From the NCBI RefSeq assembly GCF_001418105.1, contig NZ_LIQI01000019.1, positions 310,001 to 374,000 of the forward strand: a stretch of 64,000 nucleotides of DNA, written 5' to 3'. Source of the stretch: Lacinutrix himadriensis. GTDB lineage: Bacteria; Bacteroidota; Bacteroidia; Flavobacteriales; Flavobacteriaceae. Shown in pieces: positions 24,917 to 34,141 of the stretch (the stretch's first letter is position 1; every line of letters starts with the position of its first letter). The notes beneath the pieces were generated by a model. The model did no database searches. It was not told where the DNA came from and was given only the letters and a program-made list of their open reading frames with translations. The translations under genes were made by a program, and so were the position numbers.

Positions 24917-26491
24917 ATGAGAACTAAAAATTTTAAAGCATATTGTTTAGGTGGCGGACTTGGCTCCCTATCTGCAGCTGTATTTATGATTCGTGATGGC
25001 GGAATTTCAGGAAATCAAATTACTGTTTTCGAAAAACTACCAACACTAGGAGGTTGCTTAGATGGTGCACGTCTTGAAGATGGCAGTTATTCCCTTCGTG
25101 GTGGCAGAATGCTTACCACAGATGCTTATGAATGTTTTTGGGGTTTGTTTAAAGACATCCCATCCATTAACAATAAAGGTATGTCTGTAAAAGACGAAAC
25201 AATTGCCTTTAATAAAAAACACATCGCACACTCTCAAGGTCGTTTAGTAGATAAAAACTGTCATATTGTAGACACTTCTACCATGGGTTTTGATATGCAT
25301 GATAGATTAGAATTTGTTAAACTTCTTGAAGCTTCAGAAGAAAAATTAGGCACCTCAAAAATCACCGATTGGTTATCTCCTGGTTTTTTTAAAACAAACT
25401 TCTGGTATATGTGGCAAACAACATTTGCTTTTGAACCTTGGCATAGTGCCGTAGAGTTTAAGCGTTATTTACACCGTTTCATGAATGAATTTCCAAGAAT
25501 CAACACACTTGGTGGTGTTAAAAGAACTATTTATAATCAGTACGACTCTTTAGTACTCCCTCTAATTGCTTGGCTTCAAGGTAAAGGAGTTCATTTTGAA
25601 TTAGCTACTACTGTAGACGATATAAACGTGGAAGATATCGATGGAAAAGTTACTGTTACTTCACTTACAGTAATTAACAAAAATGGCACTAAACAAGTTG
25701 CAGTTAACCCTGACGATATTGTTATTTTCCAAAATGGCTCTATGGTGGATGCTTCAAGTATTGGTTCTATGGACCATCCTCCTATTAAAAAAACAAAAGC
25801 AGATAGTAAAGGTTGGACGCTTTGGGAAAAACTTGCAAAAGGAAGACCTGACTTTGGAAATCCTGCATCATTTAACAGCAGTATTCCTGAGTCTTTTTGG
25901 GAATCGTTTACAGTAACTTTTAAATCCTCTGAATTTTTTGATAAAATAGAAAAAATGACCGGTAATAAAGCTGGAACTGGAGGACTGGTAACCTTCAAAG
26001 ATTCTAATTGGTTAATGTCTGTTGTACTTTATAATCAACCTCATTTTATTGATCAACCAGATGATGTCTATATTCTTTGGGGTTATGCCTTACATGGAAA
26101 CCGTGTTGGTGATTTTATACCAAAAACAATGATTGAAAGTAATGGGCAAGACATACTTAAAGAGTTAGCGGGACATTTTAATTTTGATGATAGTGTCTTT
26201 GAAGACGCAGTTTGCGTACCATGCAGAATGCCATATATCACTTCTATGTTTATGCCACGTGCTTACAACGACAGACCAAAACCGGTTCCTGAAAGCTCCA
26301 AAAATCTAGCATTTGTAAGCCAGTTTGTAGAACTTAAAGATGATGTTGTATTTACAGTGGAATATTCTGTTAGAGCTGCGCAAACTGCAGTCTATCAATT
26401 ATTAAATATTGATTTGGTAATACCTAAAATTACAAAACATGATAAATCCCCTAAAGTACTCATTGATTCTTTTTTCAAATCCATTAAATAA
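24917..26491 (+). CDS. Oleate hydratase family protein, copy 3
   Basis: This 524-residue protein has the FAD-binding start YCLGGGLGSLSAAVFMIRD and flavin loop RGGRM (Met where RGGREM has Glu). The substrate-channel regions FKRYLHRFMNEF and NQYDSLVLPL are present, and the final signature is FVSQFVELKDDVVFTVEYSV. It is closest to copy 2, to the point that whole blocks align without gaps. It is monocistronic between promoter 11 and a terminator at 26526-26556. Three hydratases in 12 kb suggest different substrates or redundancy in modifying membrane fatty acids (inference). Confidence 0.93.
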   Translation: MRTKNFKAYCLGGGLGSLSAAVFMIRDGGISGNQITVFEKLPTLGGCLDGARLEDGSYSLRGGRMLTTDAYECFWGLFKDIPSINNKGMSVKDETIAFNKKHIAHSQGRLVDKNCHIVDTSTMGFDMHDRLEFVKLLEASEEKLGTSKITDWLSPGFFKTNFWYMWQTTFAFEPWHSAVEFKRYLHRFMNEFPRINTLGGVKRTIYNQYDSLVLPLIAWLQGKGVHFELATTVDDINVEDIDGKVTVTSLTVINKNGTKQVAVNPDDIVIFQNGSMVDASSIGSMDHPPIKKTKADSKGWTLWEKLAKGRPDFGNPASFNSSIPESFWESFTVTFKSSEFFDKIEKMTGNKAGTGGLVTFKDSNWLMSVVLYNQPHFIDQPDDVYILWGYALHGNRVGDFIPKTMIESNGQDILKELAGHFNFDDSVFEDAVCVPCRMPYITSMFMPRAYNDRPKPVPESSKNLAFVSQFVELKDDVVFTVEYSVRAAQTAVYQLLNIDLVIPKITKHDKSPKVLIDSFFKSIK

Positions 26492-26525
26492 TGGAAGAAA
26501 AAACTTCAATAGGATCTTGTGAATC

Positions 26526-26556
26526 AAAAAACCGAGGCTATTTGCTTCGGTTTTTT
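26526..26556 (+). terminator. Intrinsic terminator after oleate hydratase copy 3
   Basis: The hairpin AAAAAACCGAGGC / GCTTCGGTTTTTT has a 5-nt loop and one G-T pair and runs into T-rich sequence. It lies 35 bp after the stop codon. Confidence 0.87.
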
Positions 26557-26574
26557 GTTTTAAAAGCACCATAC

Positions 26575-26617
26575 TGACGAAAGTCATTTACTCCCAAGTT
26601 AATAGTCTGTAATTTAG
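26575..26617 (+). promoter_or_regulatory. Regulon promoter 12: TGACGAAAGTCA site plus -7 TAATTTAG
   Basis: The site is at 26575-26586 and the -7 element at 26610-26617, with a 23-bp spacer. It drives the universal stress protein gene. Confidence 0.85.
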
Positions 26618-26643
26618 GTGTCTATAAAAAAACCGATGCAAAA

Positions 26644-27513
26644 ATGAAAACGATATTATATGCTACTGATTATTCAGAAAATTCTGTTCCTGCTTTAAAA
26701 TATGCGTATTCGCTAAGTAAAGCCCTGCGAGCGACATTAAAAGTGATTCATGTTTTTGATTATCCAACCTTGTTAGATCATTTTAGTTTAAAAGCAGAAG
26801 ATCCATTTCCAGACTTGGAAGGTGATGCTATTAAAAAACACATTTCAAAACTTAATGCGTTTTGTGAAGAACATTTAGGTTCCGATTTAGATAAAATGCA
26901 CATAAAGGTGGAAGCTATTGAAGATAAATCTATAGTCCACGGCATTACAAAAAAAGCGACTGAGTTGGATGCTTTTTTTATTATTACAGGAATGAAAGGT
27001 GTTAGTGCTATAAAGGAAATCATTATGGGTAGCACTGCTAAAAACCTTCTTAAAGATTCACCTTGCCCAGTACTCACTATTCCAGAAGATGCAAGTCATA
27101 CTAAAATTAATACCATTGTATATGCCACAGATTTTGAAGAAGAAGACTTGGGTGCCATTAATAAGCTGGTAGAAATTGCAGAACCTCTTCATGCTAAAAT
27201 CAAGCTTGTTCATGTTTTTCCTTTAAATGAAAAATTAAACATAGCCGAAAAGAAAGAACTAGAAGATAAAATTCATGAAAAAATTAAATATACAGACGTA
27301 ACACTTGATATTTTATATGCAGACGATGTATTTAAGACCCTTAAAACATACTTTGGTAATTCCAATGCCGATCTAATTGGCATGCTAGAACGAGAAAACC
27401 AAATGCTATCCGCACACGTATTCCATAGAGATTTAGTTAAAAAAATGGAATCTTATGGTAAGATTCCTGTGATAAGTTTTAACGCCAAAAATTATGGCAT
27501 ATTCCATTTATAA
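26644..27513 (+). CDS. Tandem universal stress protein (two Usp domains)
   Basis: This 289-residue protein has two Usp domains. Domain 1 (about 1-147) starts ILYATDYSENSVPALKYAYS and ends with the ATP-binding loop GSTAKNLLKDSPCPVLTIP. Domain 2 (about 155-285) starts NTIVYATDFEEEDLGAINKL, but its end loop ('IGMLERENQMLSAHVFHRDL') lacks the G-x9-G-S/T signature, so it probably does not bind ATP. Tandem Usps are hallmarks of dormancy/hypoxia regulons such as DosR. It is followed 27 bp later by a small membrane protein. Confidence 0.93.
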   Translation: MKTILYATDYSENSVPALKYAYSLSKALRATLKVIHVFDYPTLLDHFSLKAEDPFPDLEGDAIKKHISKLNAFCEEHLGSDLDKMHIKVEAIEDKSIVHGITKKATELDAFFIITGMKGVSAIKEIIMGSTAKNLLKDSPCPVLTIPEDASHTKINTIVYATDFEEEDLGAINKLVEIAEPLHAKIKLVHVFPLNEKLNIAEKKELEDKIHEKIKYTDVTLDILYADDVFKTLKTYFGNSNADLIGMLERENQMLSAHVFHRDLVKKMESYGKIPVISFNAKNYGIFHL

Positions 27514-27540
27514 AAATTAACCACTAAAACATTTAATAAG

Positions 27541-27840
27541 ATGTCCAGAAGAATATTTAGAATCGTTATTATACTAGCAGTTGCATTAGGAATTTACCTT
27601 TTTATAACAAAAGAATCCCATACCAAAAGTTTTTTAATTATCATTTCTACACTTGATTTTTTACTATTGAGTCTAGGTATTCATGGGTTAATTGCACATT
27701 CCTTACGCCCAAAATCGAAAGGGGAATTAATTACTTTCCCGCTTTTAATGTGGGTACTTTGGGCTGTTTTATTTTTAGTATTTGTATTTTTTATTATCCC
27801 TATTTACTGTCCCGACTTTTTGGTTGATCCCAAAATGTAA
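27541..27840 (+). CDS. Small three-helix membrane protein in the Usp operon
   Basis: This 99-residue protein has three hydrophobic segments (about 6-24, 31-50 and 66-90) with short charged loops. I recognise no family. It is co-transcribed with the Usp gene, which suggests that the pair acts at the membrane (inference). A bidirectional terminator follows. Confidence 0.74.
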   Translation: MSRRIFRIVIILAVALGIYLFITKESHTKSFLIIISTLDFLLLSLGIHGLIAHSLRPKSKGELITFPLLMWVLWAVLFLVFVFFIIPIYCPDFLVDPKM

Positions 27841-27956
27841 TCCTTTATTTATCCTCGAAACACGGAACAAATAAAAGCTACAAGACTCATAAATAGATGA
27901 TTTCACACACATTCTAGCGAACAAAGTTCTTCTGTAAAAGTAATTTTATGCATAAA

Positions 27957-27994
27957 AAAACTACTTGTTTTCAGTACTAAAAACAAGTAGTTTT
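27957..27994. terminator. Bidirectional terminator between 27840 and 28005
   Basis: A perfect 15-bp inverted repeat (27957-27971 with 27980-27994) with an 8-nt loop has A/T runs on both ends. It serves the Usp operon (+) and the lipoprotein gene (-). Confidence 0.87.
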
Positions 27995-28004
27995 ATAATC
28001 TTTA

Positions 28005-28637
28005 TTATTTTATATTAACAATACCTTCTTCACTTAACGATTTCATAATAACTTTCACATAATCTTTAACGGTTGTATTGATTTGTTTTGGGTCTACAAT
28101 ATCATAAGAAGCGACCCAAACTAATGATTTGTCATTATTTTCTTCTATATTATATAAAGAAGCTTCCACATGATATACTTTATATTTTTCATAATACCCA
28201 TCATCAAAATAAACATCTTGATATAAGTAATAATATCGGCCAAAACGTTTCCAATAATATCCAGGTCTATATGTCGTACCAGAATATGTTTCTTTTTCAT
28301 CTACCCCTTTTACTGCCGAAATTAAAACAGCGTCAAACCCATCTTTAGAAATTTTTACTAATTCGGTATTAATGTCGTCTTCTGTTTGTTTTACATTGGT
28401 AAAAGATGGTTCAAATACATTAGAACTACTCATTGCCTCGATACCACTTTTTTTAAATTCCGAAGTTAATTGTTCTTCAAACTGCTTTCTGGCAGTAAGA
28501 TTATCTGTCATACCAACAATTAAAACTTTTTTAGGCTTGTAGTTGGTATATTCTTGACTTTTCCAACTATCTACCATTCTAGAAGAGGAACAACCAACCA
28601 TTAGAAATAAAACGATTACTAAATAAACTGTTTTCAT
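28005..28637 (-). CDS. Lipoprotein of the stress regulon
   Basis: This 210-residue protein has a lipoprotein signal peptide (VLFLMVGCSSSR, Cys16). The mature domain starts SWKSQEYTNYKPKKVLIVGM and contains a Tyr-rich hairpin (YYWKRFGRYYYLYQDVYFDD). The KVLIVGM...RKQFEEQLTSEFKK opening looks like the strand-helix start of lipoproteins with a Rossmann-like half-fold such as DUF4136, but the assignment is weak. Promoter 13 places it in the same regulon. Confidence 0.8.
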   Translation of the reverse strand: MKTVYLVIVLFLMVGCSSSRMVDSWKSQEYTNYKPKKVLIVGMTDNLTARKQFEEQLTSEFKKSGIEAMSSSNVFEPSFTNVKQTEDDINTELVKISKDGFDAVLISAVKGVDEKETYSGTTYRPGYYWKRFGRYYYLYQDVYFDDGYYEKYKVYHVEASLYNIEENNDKSLVWVASYDIVDPKQINTTVKDYVKVIMKSLSEEGIVNIK

Positions 28638-28662
28638 AACATTTGTTTTTAAAGGTGTTTTA

Positions 28663-28705
28663 TAAAACTATCTTAAAACAAGCTGTATAACAATGATATA
28701 TATCA
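28663..28705 (-). promoter_or_regulatory. Regulon promoter 13: TGATATATATCA site plus -7 TAGTTTTA
   Basis: The site at 28694-28705 is a perfect palindrome with FNR-like half-sites TGAT/ATCA. The -7 element is at 28670-28663 with a 23-bp spacer. It drives the lipoprotein gene 28005-28637. Confidence 0.83.
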
Positions 28706-28863
28706 GAATCCCATATAAATTATTAAAAGATATAATTATACATATTAGGTACAAAAACGGGTGCTACTTTAAAAGCCCGAAGCAACTGTTTTCGTCTTTT
28801 TAGTCCCGTTTGCCGATTTTATAATAAGCTGTAAGTTTTTTAACAAAAAAGCGTCTAAAAATG

Positions 28864-28871
28864 TATCTTTA
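28864..28871 (+). promoter_or_regulatory. -7 element TATCTTTA for the msr gene run
   Basis: This is a TAnnTTTR element about 34 bp before the msrB ATG, in an A/T-rich leader. No TGA-N6-TCA site lies at the regulon distance, so the repair genes are outside the palindrome regulon. Confidence 0.55.
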
Positions 28872-28904
28872 AAACATCTATTAATTTAAGAAAGGAATAA
28901 CAGT

Positions 28905-29366
28905 ATGCTTACTTGGAAACATATTATTAATTATACCGTAAATGGAAACCCTACTCCAGATAAAAGAGTAGAAAAAACCGAAACCGAATGGAGTGAACTA
29001 CTTACTCCGGAACAATTTAGAGTTACTAGACAAAAAGGAACCGAAGCACCTCATAGTGGCGCGCTTTGTAGTATTTATGACGAAGGACAATACAATTGTG
29101 TTTGTTGCAATACGCCTTTGTTTGACTCTACCATTAAATTTACTTCGGGATCTGGTTGGCCAAGTTTTACACAGCCAATACAAGAAAATGCTATTCAGTA
29201 TAAAAAAGATACTGCCTTTGGTATGGTTCGCGTAGAAGTAATGTGCAATACTTGTGATGCACATTTAGGACATATTTTTCCAGACGGACCAGAACCTAGC
29301 GGATTGCGTTATTGTATTAATTCTGCATCCATGCAATTAGAGAAAGGGACCGTAAATGAAAACTAA
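28905..29366 (+). CDS. msrB: Peptide-methionine (R)-S-oxide reductase MsrB
   Basis: This 153-residue protein has the structural Zn cysteines (CVCC near residue 65 and CNTC near 112), the GSGWPSF motif and the catalytic Cys in RYCINSASM. It reduces methionine-R-sulfoxide in proteins, with electrons from thioredoxin. It has no signal peptide and so is cytosolic. It is the first gene of a co-directional repair run and overlaps msrA by 11 bp. Confidence 0.96.
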   Translation: MLTWKHIINYTVNGNPTPDKRVEKTETEWSELLTPEQFRVTRQKGTEAPHSGALCSIYDEGQYNCVCCNTPLFDSTIKFTSGSGWPSFTQPIQENAIQYKKDTAFGMVRVEVMCNTCDAHLGHIFPDGPEPSGLRYCINSASMQLEKGTVNEN

Positions 29367-29895
29367 AAACCTACAATTAGCCACTATTGGTGGTGGTTGT
29401 TTTTGGTGTACAGAAGCTGTATTCCTGGAAGTAAAAGGCGTAGAAAAAGTAATCTCTGGTTATGCTGGCGGAACAGTTCCTGGGCACCCAACCTATCGCG
29501 AGATCTGTTCTGGATTAACCGGCCATGCCGAAGTGATTCAAATTACCTTTGATGCGAATGTAATTTCCTATGAAGATATCTTGGTCATTTTTATGACTAC
29601 ACATGATCCTACCACCTTAAATCAACAAGGTGCCGATCGCGGAACGCAATATCGTTCGGTTATTTTTTATCATAATGAAAAGCAAAAGGAAATTGCCGAA
29701 GTAGTTATTAAAGAGATTGCTCCATTTTATGAAAATACAATTGTAACAGAAATCAGTGCTTTTCCTGTTTTTTACGAAGCAGGAAAAGAGCATCAAGATT
29801 TCTACAGAAGTAATCCTGGTTTTGGCTATTGCTCTTTTGTAATCGACCCAAAACTAGCAAAGCTTAGAAAGCTGCATAGCGAGAAACTGAAATAG
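29356..29895 (+). CDS. msrA: Peptide-methionine (S)-S-oxide reductase MsrA
   Basis: This 179-residue protein has the catalytic motif GGGCFWCTEAVF, then GYAGGTVPGHPTYREICSG, GHAEVIQI and DPTTLNQQGADRGTQYRS, all typical of MsrA. It reduces the S-epimer of methionine sulfoxide. Overlap with msrB indicates translational coupling. A second, divergent MsrA-like gene lies at 33628-34128. Confidence 0.96.
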   Translation: MKTKNLQLATIGGGCFWCTEAVFLEVKGVEKVISGYAGGTVPGHPTYREICSGLTGHAEVIQITFDANVISYEDILVIFMTTHDPTTLNQQGADRGTQYRSVIFYHNEKQKEIAEVVIKEIAPFYENTIVTEISAFPVFYEAGKEHQDFYRSNPGFGYCSFVIDPKLAKLRKLHSEKLK

Positions 29896-29987
29896 TTACA
29901 CCATAATATCTATTCGAGGGGTTTTCTTTTTTATTGAAAGTCTCTCGAAGGGATCCTATTCGTTCTAACCATATAAAGGATTTACAA

Positions 29988-30476
29988 ATGGCAAATTTAA
30001 AAGAGCAACAACCGTTATTTAAAGCTCCAGAATTCCATATAAAAAAATGGATCGATGCCGAAGGCAACAAAACAGGCGAAATAAAATTATCGGATTTTAA
30101 AGGAAAGTTTAAAATCGTATTCTGTTTTCAAAGTTGGTGTCCTGGTTGCCATAGTAAAGGCTTACCAGATTTAAAGGAAATGGTAGACGCTTTAAGCGAC
30201 AATAAAAACATTCAGTTTCTGGCTGTCCAGACTGTTTTTGAAGGATTTCACGCCAATACCTATGAAAAGATGGTAGAAACGCAGAAAAAGTACGATCTAA
30301 AAATACCTTTCGGACATGATGCTGGTACCGACGGAAAATCAAATTCTAATCTCATGACCAACTACCAAACTGGTGGGACACCTTGGTTTATTTTTATTGA
30401 CAAACACGATAATGTGGTGTTGAGTGATTTTCATTTATACCCAAAGGCAACAATTGCATTTTTAAAAACGCTCTAG
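29988..30476 (+). CDS. Thioredoxin-fold protein with WCPGC motif
   Basis: This 162-residue protein has the TlpA/AhpC-like fold and the redox motif FQSWCPGCHSKGLPDLKEM, but no signal peptide, so it acts in the cytosol. The start at 29988 is chosen because AAAGGA lies 7 bp before it and the upstream extension (from 29934) is not family-like. 'GGTPWFIFIDKHDNVV' is the cis-Pro region. It probably supplies electrons for the methionine sulfoxide reductases beside it (inference). Confidence 0.87.
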   Translation: MANLKEQQPLFKAPEFHIKKWIDAEGNKTGEIKLSDFKGKFKIVFCFQSWCPGCHSKGLPDLKEMVDALSDNKNIQFLAVQTVFEGFHANTYEKMVETQKKYDLKIPFGHDAGTDGKSNSNLMTNYQTGGTPWFIFIDKHDNVVLSDFHLYPKATIAFLKTL

Positions 30477-30478
30477 GG

Positions 30479-31012
30479 ATGAAAAACATTCCAGAAATAA
30501 AATTATTTGGAACAGCCGCTTGTCATAAAACAACGTTTTATAAAACTTGGTTAGACCAAACAAAACTTCCGCATCATTTTTTGGATGTAGCAGAAAATGA
30601 AGTGCATCTGGAAACATTGCGCAATCTTTATGAAAGCAGGAAGGGACATTTTCCAACGATAACGATTGGAAAAAAGAAATTAAGAAATCCGAAACCAGAG
30701 GAATTACAAAAATGGATAAACAAGCTAATACCAGAAATTTTGGAAATTACACACGACAAAGAAAAGCAACGTTTTACCTTAGCTATTAATGACGAAATAG
30801 CAAAAGTAGATTACCAAATAAGAGATAATAAAATGTATCTTATGCATTCGGAAGTGCCATATAACTTAAGAGGGCAAGGTATTGGTAAGGTTTTGGTCGA
30901 AAAAACATTCGAGCAACTCACCAAAGAAGGCTATACCACCGTGGCTATTTGTAGCTACATAAAATCGGTTGCGGCTAAAAGTGAGAAATGGAAAACGAAA
31001 ATAGCATATTAA
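30479..31012 (+). CDS. Glutaredoxin-like / GNAT acetyltransferase fusion
   Basis: This 177-residue protein has two domains. Residues 1-80 form a glutaredoxin-like fold with a monothiol-type motif (TAACHKTTFYKTWL, CxxT) and a cis-Pro region HFPTITIG. Residues about 90-177 match the short YjdJ-type N-acetyltransferase (YNLRGQGIGKVLVEKTF, then VAICSYIKSV). It starts 2 bp after the stop codon of the thioredoxin-like gene. The fusion of a redox domain to a minimal acetyltransferase is unusual. The substrate is unknown. Confidence 0.8.
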   Translation: MKNIPEIKLFGTAACHKTTFYKTWLDQTKLPHHFLDVAENEVHLETLRNLYESRKGHFPTITIGKKKLRNPKPEELQKWINKLIPEILEITHDKEKQRFTLAINDEIAKVDYQIRDNKMYLMHSEVPYNLRGQGIGKVLVEKTFEQLTKEGYTTVAICSYIKSVAAKSEKWKTKIAY

Positions 31013-31027
31013 GCAGCAAGGGAACTA

Positions 31028-32590
31028 ATGAAACTGAATATACAAGATCAATTTAATAAAGAATTACCAGCAGATCCTATTCTGGAAAATACCAGAAGAC
31101 AGGTGGAAAACGCTTGTTTTTCTTATGTGACACCTATAAAAACGGCAAATCCGGAACTCGTACATGTTTCTCCAGAAATGCTTAGCGAATTAGGCATCAC
31201 TCCAGAAGAAGCTAAAAGTGAAGACTTCTTAAATGTCTTTACAGGGAATGCCATTTTACCTAATACCAAGCCGTATGCGATGTGTTATGGCGGACATCAA
31301 TTTGGAAATTGGGCAGGACAGTTAGGTGATGGTCGCGCTATTAATTTAACAGAAGTAGCACACAATAACAAACATTGGGCAATCCAATTAAAAGGTGCTG
31401 GAGCAACCCCATATTCGCGTACTGCAGATGGCTTGGCGGTTTTGCGTTCTTCCGTTCGGGAGTATTTATGTAGCGAAGCCATGTACCATTTAGGCGTGCC
31501 AACCACCAGAGCTTTATCTTTAAGTGTATCTGGCGATCAGGTATTGCGAGATATGTTATATGATGGCAATGCTGCTTATGAAAAAGGTGCTATTGTTTCG
31601 CGTATTGCTCCAAGTTTTTTACGCTTCGGAAGCTATCAAATTTTAGCAGCAAGACAAGATACCAAGACCTTAAAAATGCTTGTAGATTATACTATAAAAC
31701 ATCATTTTTCGCATTTAGGCGAACCTAGTAAAGAAACCTATTTGCAGTTTTTTGAAACGGTTTTAAACGATACTTTAAAAATGATTATCCATTGGCAACG
31801 TGTCGGTTTTGTGCATGGTGTAATGAACACCGATAATATGTCTATTCTTGGATTAACCATCGACTACGGACCGTATGGTTGGTTAGAAGGTTATGATGCG
31901 AATTGGACGCCAAATACTACAGATAACCAACATAAACGCTATCGTTTTGGTGCGCAGTTAGAAATTGGTCTATGGAATTTATTTCAACTAGCAAATGCGC
32001 TATATCCTTTGATTGGTGAAGCAGAAGGCTTAGAAAATAGTTTAAATCAGTATAACGAAAAGGCTGCAGAACAATACGTAGCCATGATGCAAAGCAAATT
32101 AGGATTGTTTTTAGAAAGTGAAAATGATGTTTCCTTAATTTTTAGTTTAGACGAAATCCTTCAGCTAACCGAAACCGATATGACTATCTTTTTTAGAAAC
32201 TTAAGTGCTTTTTCTGCGGAAAACCCTTCGGAAGGATTACAAATTATTCAGGATGCTTTTTATACACCAGATACTATTTCCGAGGATATAAAAGAAAAAT
32301 GGAATACGTGGTTTACAGATTACGCCAATCGTTTACAAAAGGAAAGTATTTCCGCGGAAGCGAGAAAGGAAAAAATGAATCAGGTGAATCCTAAATATGT
32401 CCTTCGTAATTATATGTCGCAATTAGCAATTGATGATGCCAACAAAGGCGATTACAAATTGATAGACACCCTATTTCAGATCCTTAAAAAACCATACGAC
32501 GAGCAACCAGAAAATGAAAAATGGTTTGCCAAGCGTCCGGATTGGGCAAGAAATAAAGTCGGCTGTTCTATGTTATCTTGTAGTTCATAA
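31028..32590 (+). CDS. selO: Protein adenylyltransferase SelO (YdiU family)
   Basis: This 520-residue pseudokinase-fold enzyme has GGHQFGNWAGQLGDGRA, KGAGATPYSRTADGLAVLRS, PTTRALSL and HGVMNTDNMSILGLTIDYGP, with the metal-binding Asn/Asp. It ends in Cys-containing GCSMLSCSS, the position of the Sec/Cys redox tail. SelO transfers AMP to Ser/Thr/Tyr of redox proteins such as glutaredoxin, and a Grx-domain protein is encoded 16 bp upstream, which makes that gene product a possible target (inference). Confidence 0.94.
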   Translation: MKLNIQDQFNKELPADPILENTRRQVENACFSYVTPIKTANPELVHVSPEMLSELGITPEEAKSEDFLNVFTGNAILPNTKPYAMCYGGHQFGNWAGQLGDGRAINLTEVAHNNKHWAIQLKGAGATPYSRTADGLAVLRSSVREYLCSEAMYHLGVPTTRALSLSVSGDQVLRDMLYDGNAAYEKGAIVSRIAPSFLRFGSYQILAARQDTKTLKMLVDYTIKHHFSHLGEPSKETYLQFFETVLNDTLKMIIHWQRVGFVHGVMNTDNMSILGLTIDYGPYGWLEGYDANWTPNTTDNQHKRYRFGAQLEIGLWNLFQLANALYPLIGEAEGLENSLNQYNEKAAEQYVAMMQSKLGLFLESENDVSLIFSLDEILQLTETDMTIFFRNLSAFSAENPSEGLQIIQDAFYTPDTISEDIKEKWNTWFTDYANRLQKESISAEARKEKMNQVNPKYVLRNYMSQLAIDDANKGDYKLIDTLFQILKKPYDEQPENEKWFAKRPDWARNKVGCSMLSCSS

Positions 32591-32665
32591 AACTAGAATT
32601 AAAATAAAAACACAAATTGTCCGCAGGTTATTCTGAAGGCATTTAAAACACTAAAAACAAATACC

Positions 32666-33607
32666 ATGTTAGGATTAGGTACTGCAGCATTAGGAAGACC
32701 ACAATACATTAATATACGAACGGATAAAAATGTAAATCCGCATTTAGAAGCCTTTAAACAAAATAGCTTTAACGTGTTAGAGCACGCGTACCAATTAGGA
32801 ATTCGTTATTTTGATACTGCTCCTGGCTACGGATTGGCAGAAGATTTATTATTAGAGTGGTTACAAACCAAAAACGATCCAACGATTCAAATAGCAACAA
32901 AATGGGGATATACCTATGTCGCTAATTTTGATGCAAACGCAAAAGTGCATGAAGTAAAAGAGCATAGTTTGGAGAAGCTAAAGGAACAATGGGAAGTATC
33001 GAATGCATTTCTGCCACATTTAAAAATATATCAAATACATTCTGCAACCTTAGAAACTGGTATTCTAAATAATACCGATGTTTTAAAGCATTTAGCATTT
33101 TTAAAAAACGAATATAACACGCAAATTGGGATTACAACTACTGGAAGCAACCAATTGGAAGTCATAAAAAAAGCATTAGATGTTTCGGTGGAAGGAAAAC
33201 AGCTGTTTGATGGTTTTCAGATTACCTATAATATTTTAGATCAAAGTTTAGAAGCCATAGCGAAGGAACTAGTACAACAAGACAAGAAAATTATTATTAA
33301 AGAAGCCGTTGCAAATGGTAGAATCTTTAGAAACTCTAAGTATCCTGAGTACGCTAAATTATATGATACTTTAGAAGCATTAGCAACAAAACACCAAGTA
33401 GGATTAGATGTCATCGCTTTAAAATTTTGTGAGCAAAACATTCAAAAGAGTATTATTTTAAGTGGTGCAAGTAATACAGAACAATTAAAATCGAATCTTC
33501 AAGTAGATACAATTACCTTATCGGAAGAAGAAATAAATCTGCTAAAAACCTTTAAAGTCGATCCAACGGAATATTGGCAAGAAAGAAAACAATTAGCTTG
33601 GAACTAA
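32666..33607 (+). CDS. Aldo/keto reductase family protein
   Basis: This 313-residue TIM-barrel protein has the Asp/Tyr start of the AKR active site (GIRYFDTAPGYGLAEDLLLEW), Lys in IATKWGY and a late His in KIYQIHSA. The C-terminus 'SGASNTEQLKSNLQ' is the NADP(H)-binding region. It reduces carbonyl compounds with NADPH. The physiological substrate is unknown, but detoxifying aldehydes would fit the repair genes around it. Confidence 0.91.
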   Translation: MLGLGTAALGRPQYINIRTDKNVNPHLEAFKQNSFNVLEHAYQLGIRYFDTAPGYGLAEDLLLEWLQTKNDPTIQIATKWGYTYVANFDANAKVHEVKEHSLEKLKEQWEVSNAFLPHLKIYQIHSATLETGILNNTDVLKHLAFLKNEYNTQIGITTTGSNQLEVIKKALDVSVEGKQLFDGFQITYNILDQSLEAIAKELVQQDKKIIIKEAVANGRIFRNSKYPEYAKLYDTLEALATKHQVGLDVIALKFCEQNIQKSIILSGASNTEQLKSNLQVDTITLSEEEINLLKTFKVDPTEYWQERKQLAWN

Positions 33608-33627
33608 ATAAAAACCAGTAACTTTTT

Positions 33628-34128
33628 ATGATTAAAATAGCATTTGGAGGAGGTTGTCATTGGTGTACCGAAGCTGTTTTTCAGTCTTTAAAAGGTGTAG
33701 AAAAAGTGGAACAAGGTTTTGTAGCTTCTACAGCAGAGAATGCTAGTTTTTCGGAAGCAGTTATTGTGCATTTTAATCCGGAAGAAATATCCTTAAAAAC
33801 CTTAACAGAAGTACATTTAATCACACATAAAAGCACGAGTAATCATTCGATGCGAGAAAAATACCGTTCTGCAATTTATACGTTTTCCGAAGCACAAAAA
33901 GAAGAAGCTTCCGATTTAATTAAAAGTTTTCAGCCCGATTTTGAGCATCAATTAATAACACGTGTATTGCCTTTTTCGGTATTTAAAGGGTCGCGTGAAG
34001 CGATTCAGAATTACTATTTAAAAAATCCGGAAAAGCCATTTTGCAAAAAATTTATTCATCCGAAATTAGAAATGCTTTCTAAAAAGTATTCGGAGCATAT
34101 TAAAAAACAAACACATCCTATCATCTAA
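33628..34128 (+). CDS. MsrA paralogue (divergent)
   Basis: This 166-residue MsrA-fold protein keeps the catalytic region [20 protein letters not shown] and [13 protein letters not shown] but has lost the GYAGG motif (GFVAST) and the DPTTLNQQG block ([12 protein letters not shown]). The catalytic Cys is present. It may act on another sulfoxide or be slower. It is 20 bp downstream of the aldo/keto reductase in the same gene run. Confidence 0.87.
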   Translation: MIKIAFGGGCHWCTEAVFQSLKGVEKVEQGFVASTAENASFSEAVIVHFNPEEISLKTLTEVHLITHKSTSNHSMREKYRSAIYTFSEAQKEEASDLIKSFQPDFEHQLITRVLPFSVFKGSREAIQNYYLKNPEKPFCKKFIHPKLEMLSKKYSEHIKKQTHPII

Positions 34129-34141
34129 TACATTCCATTTT

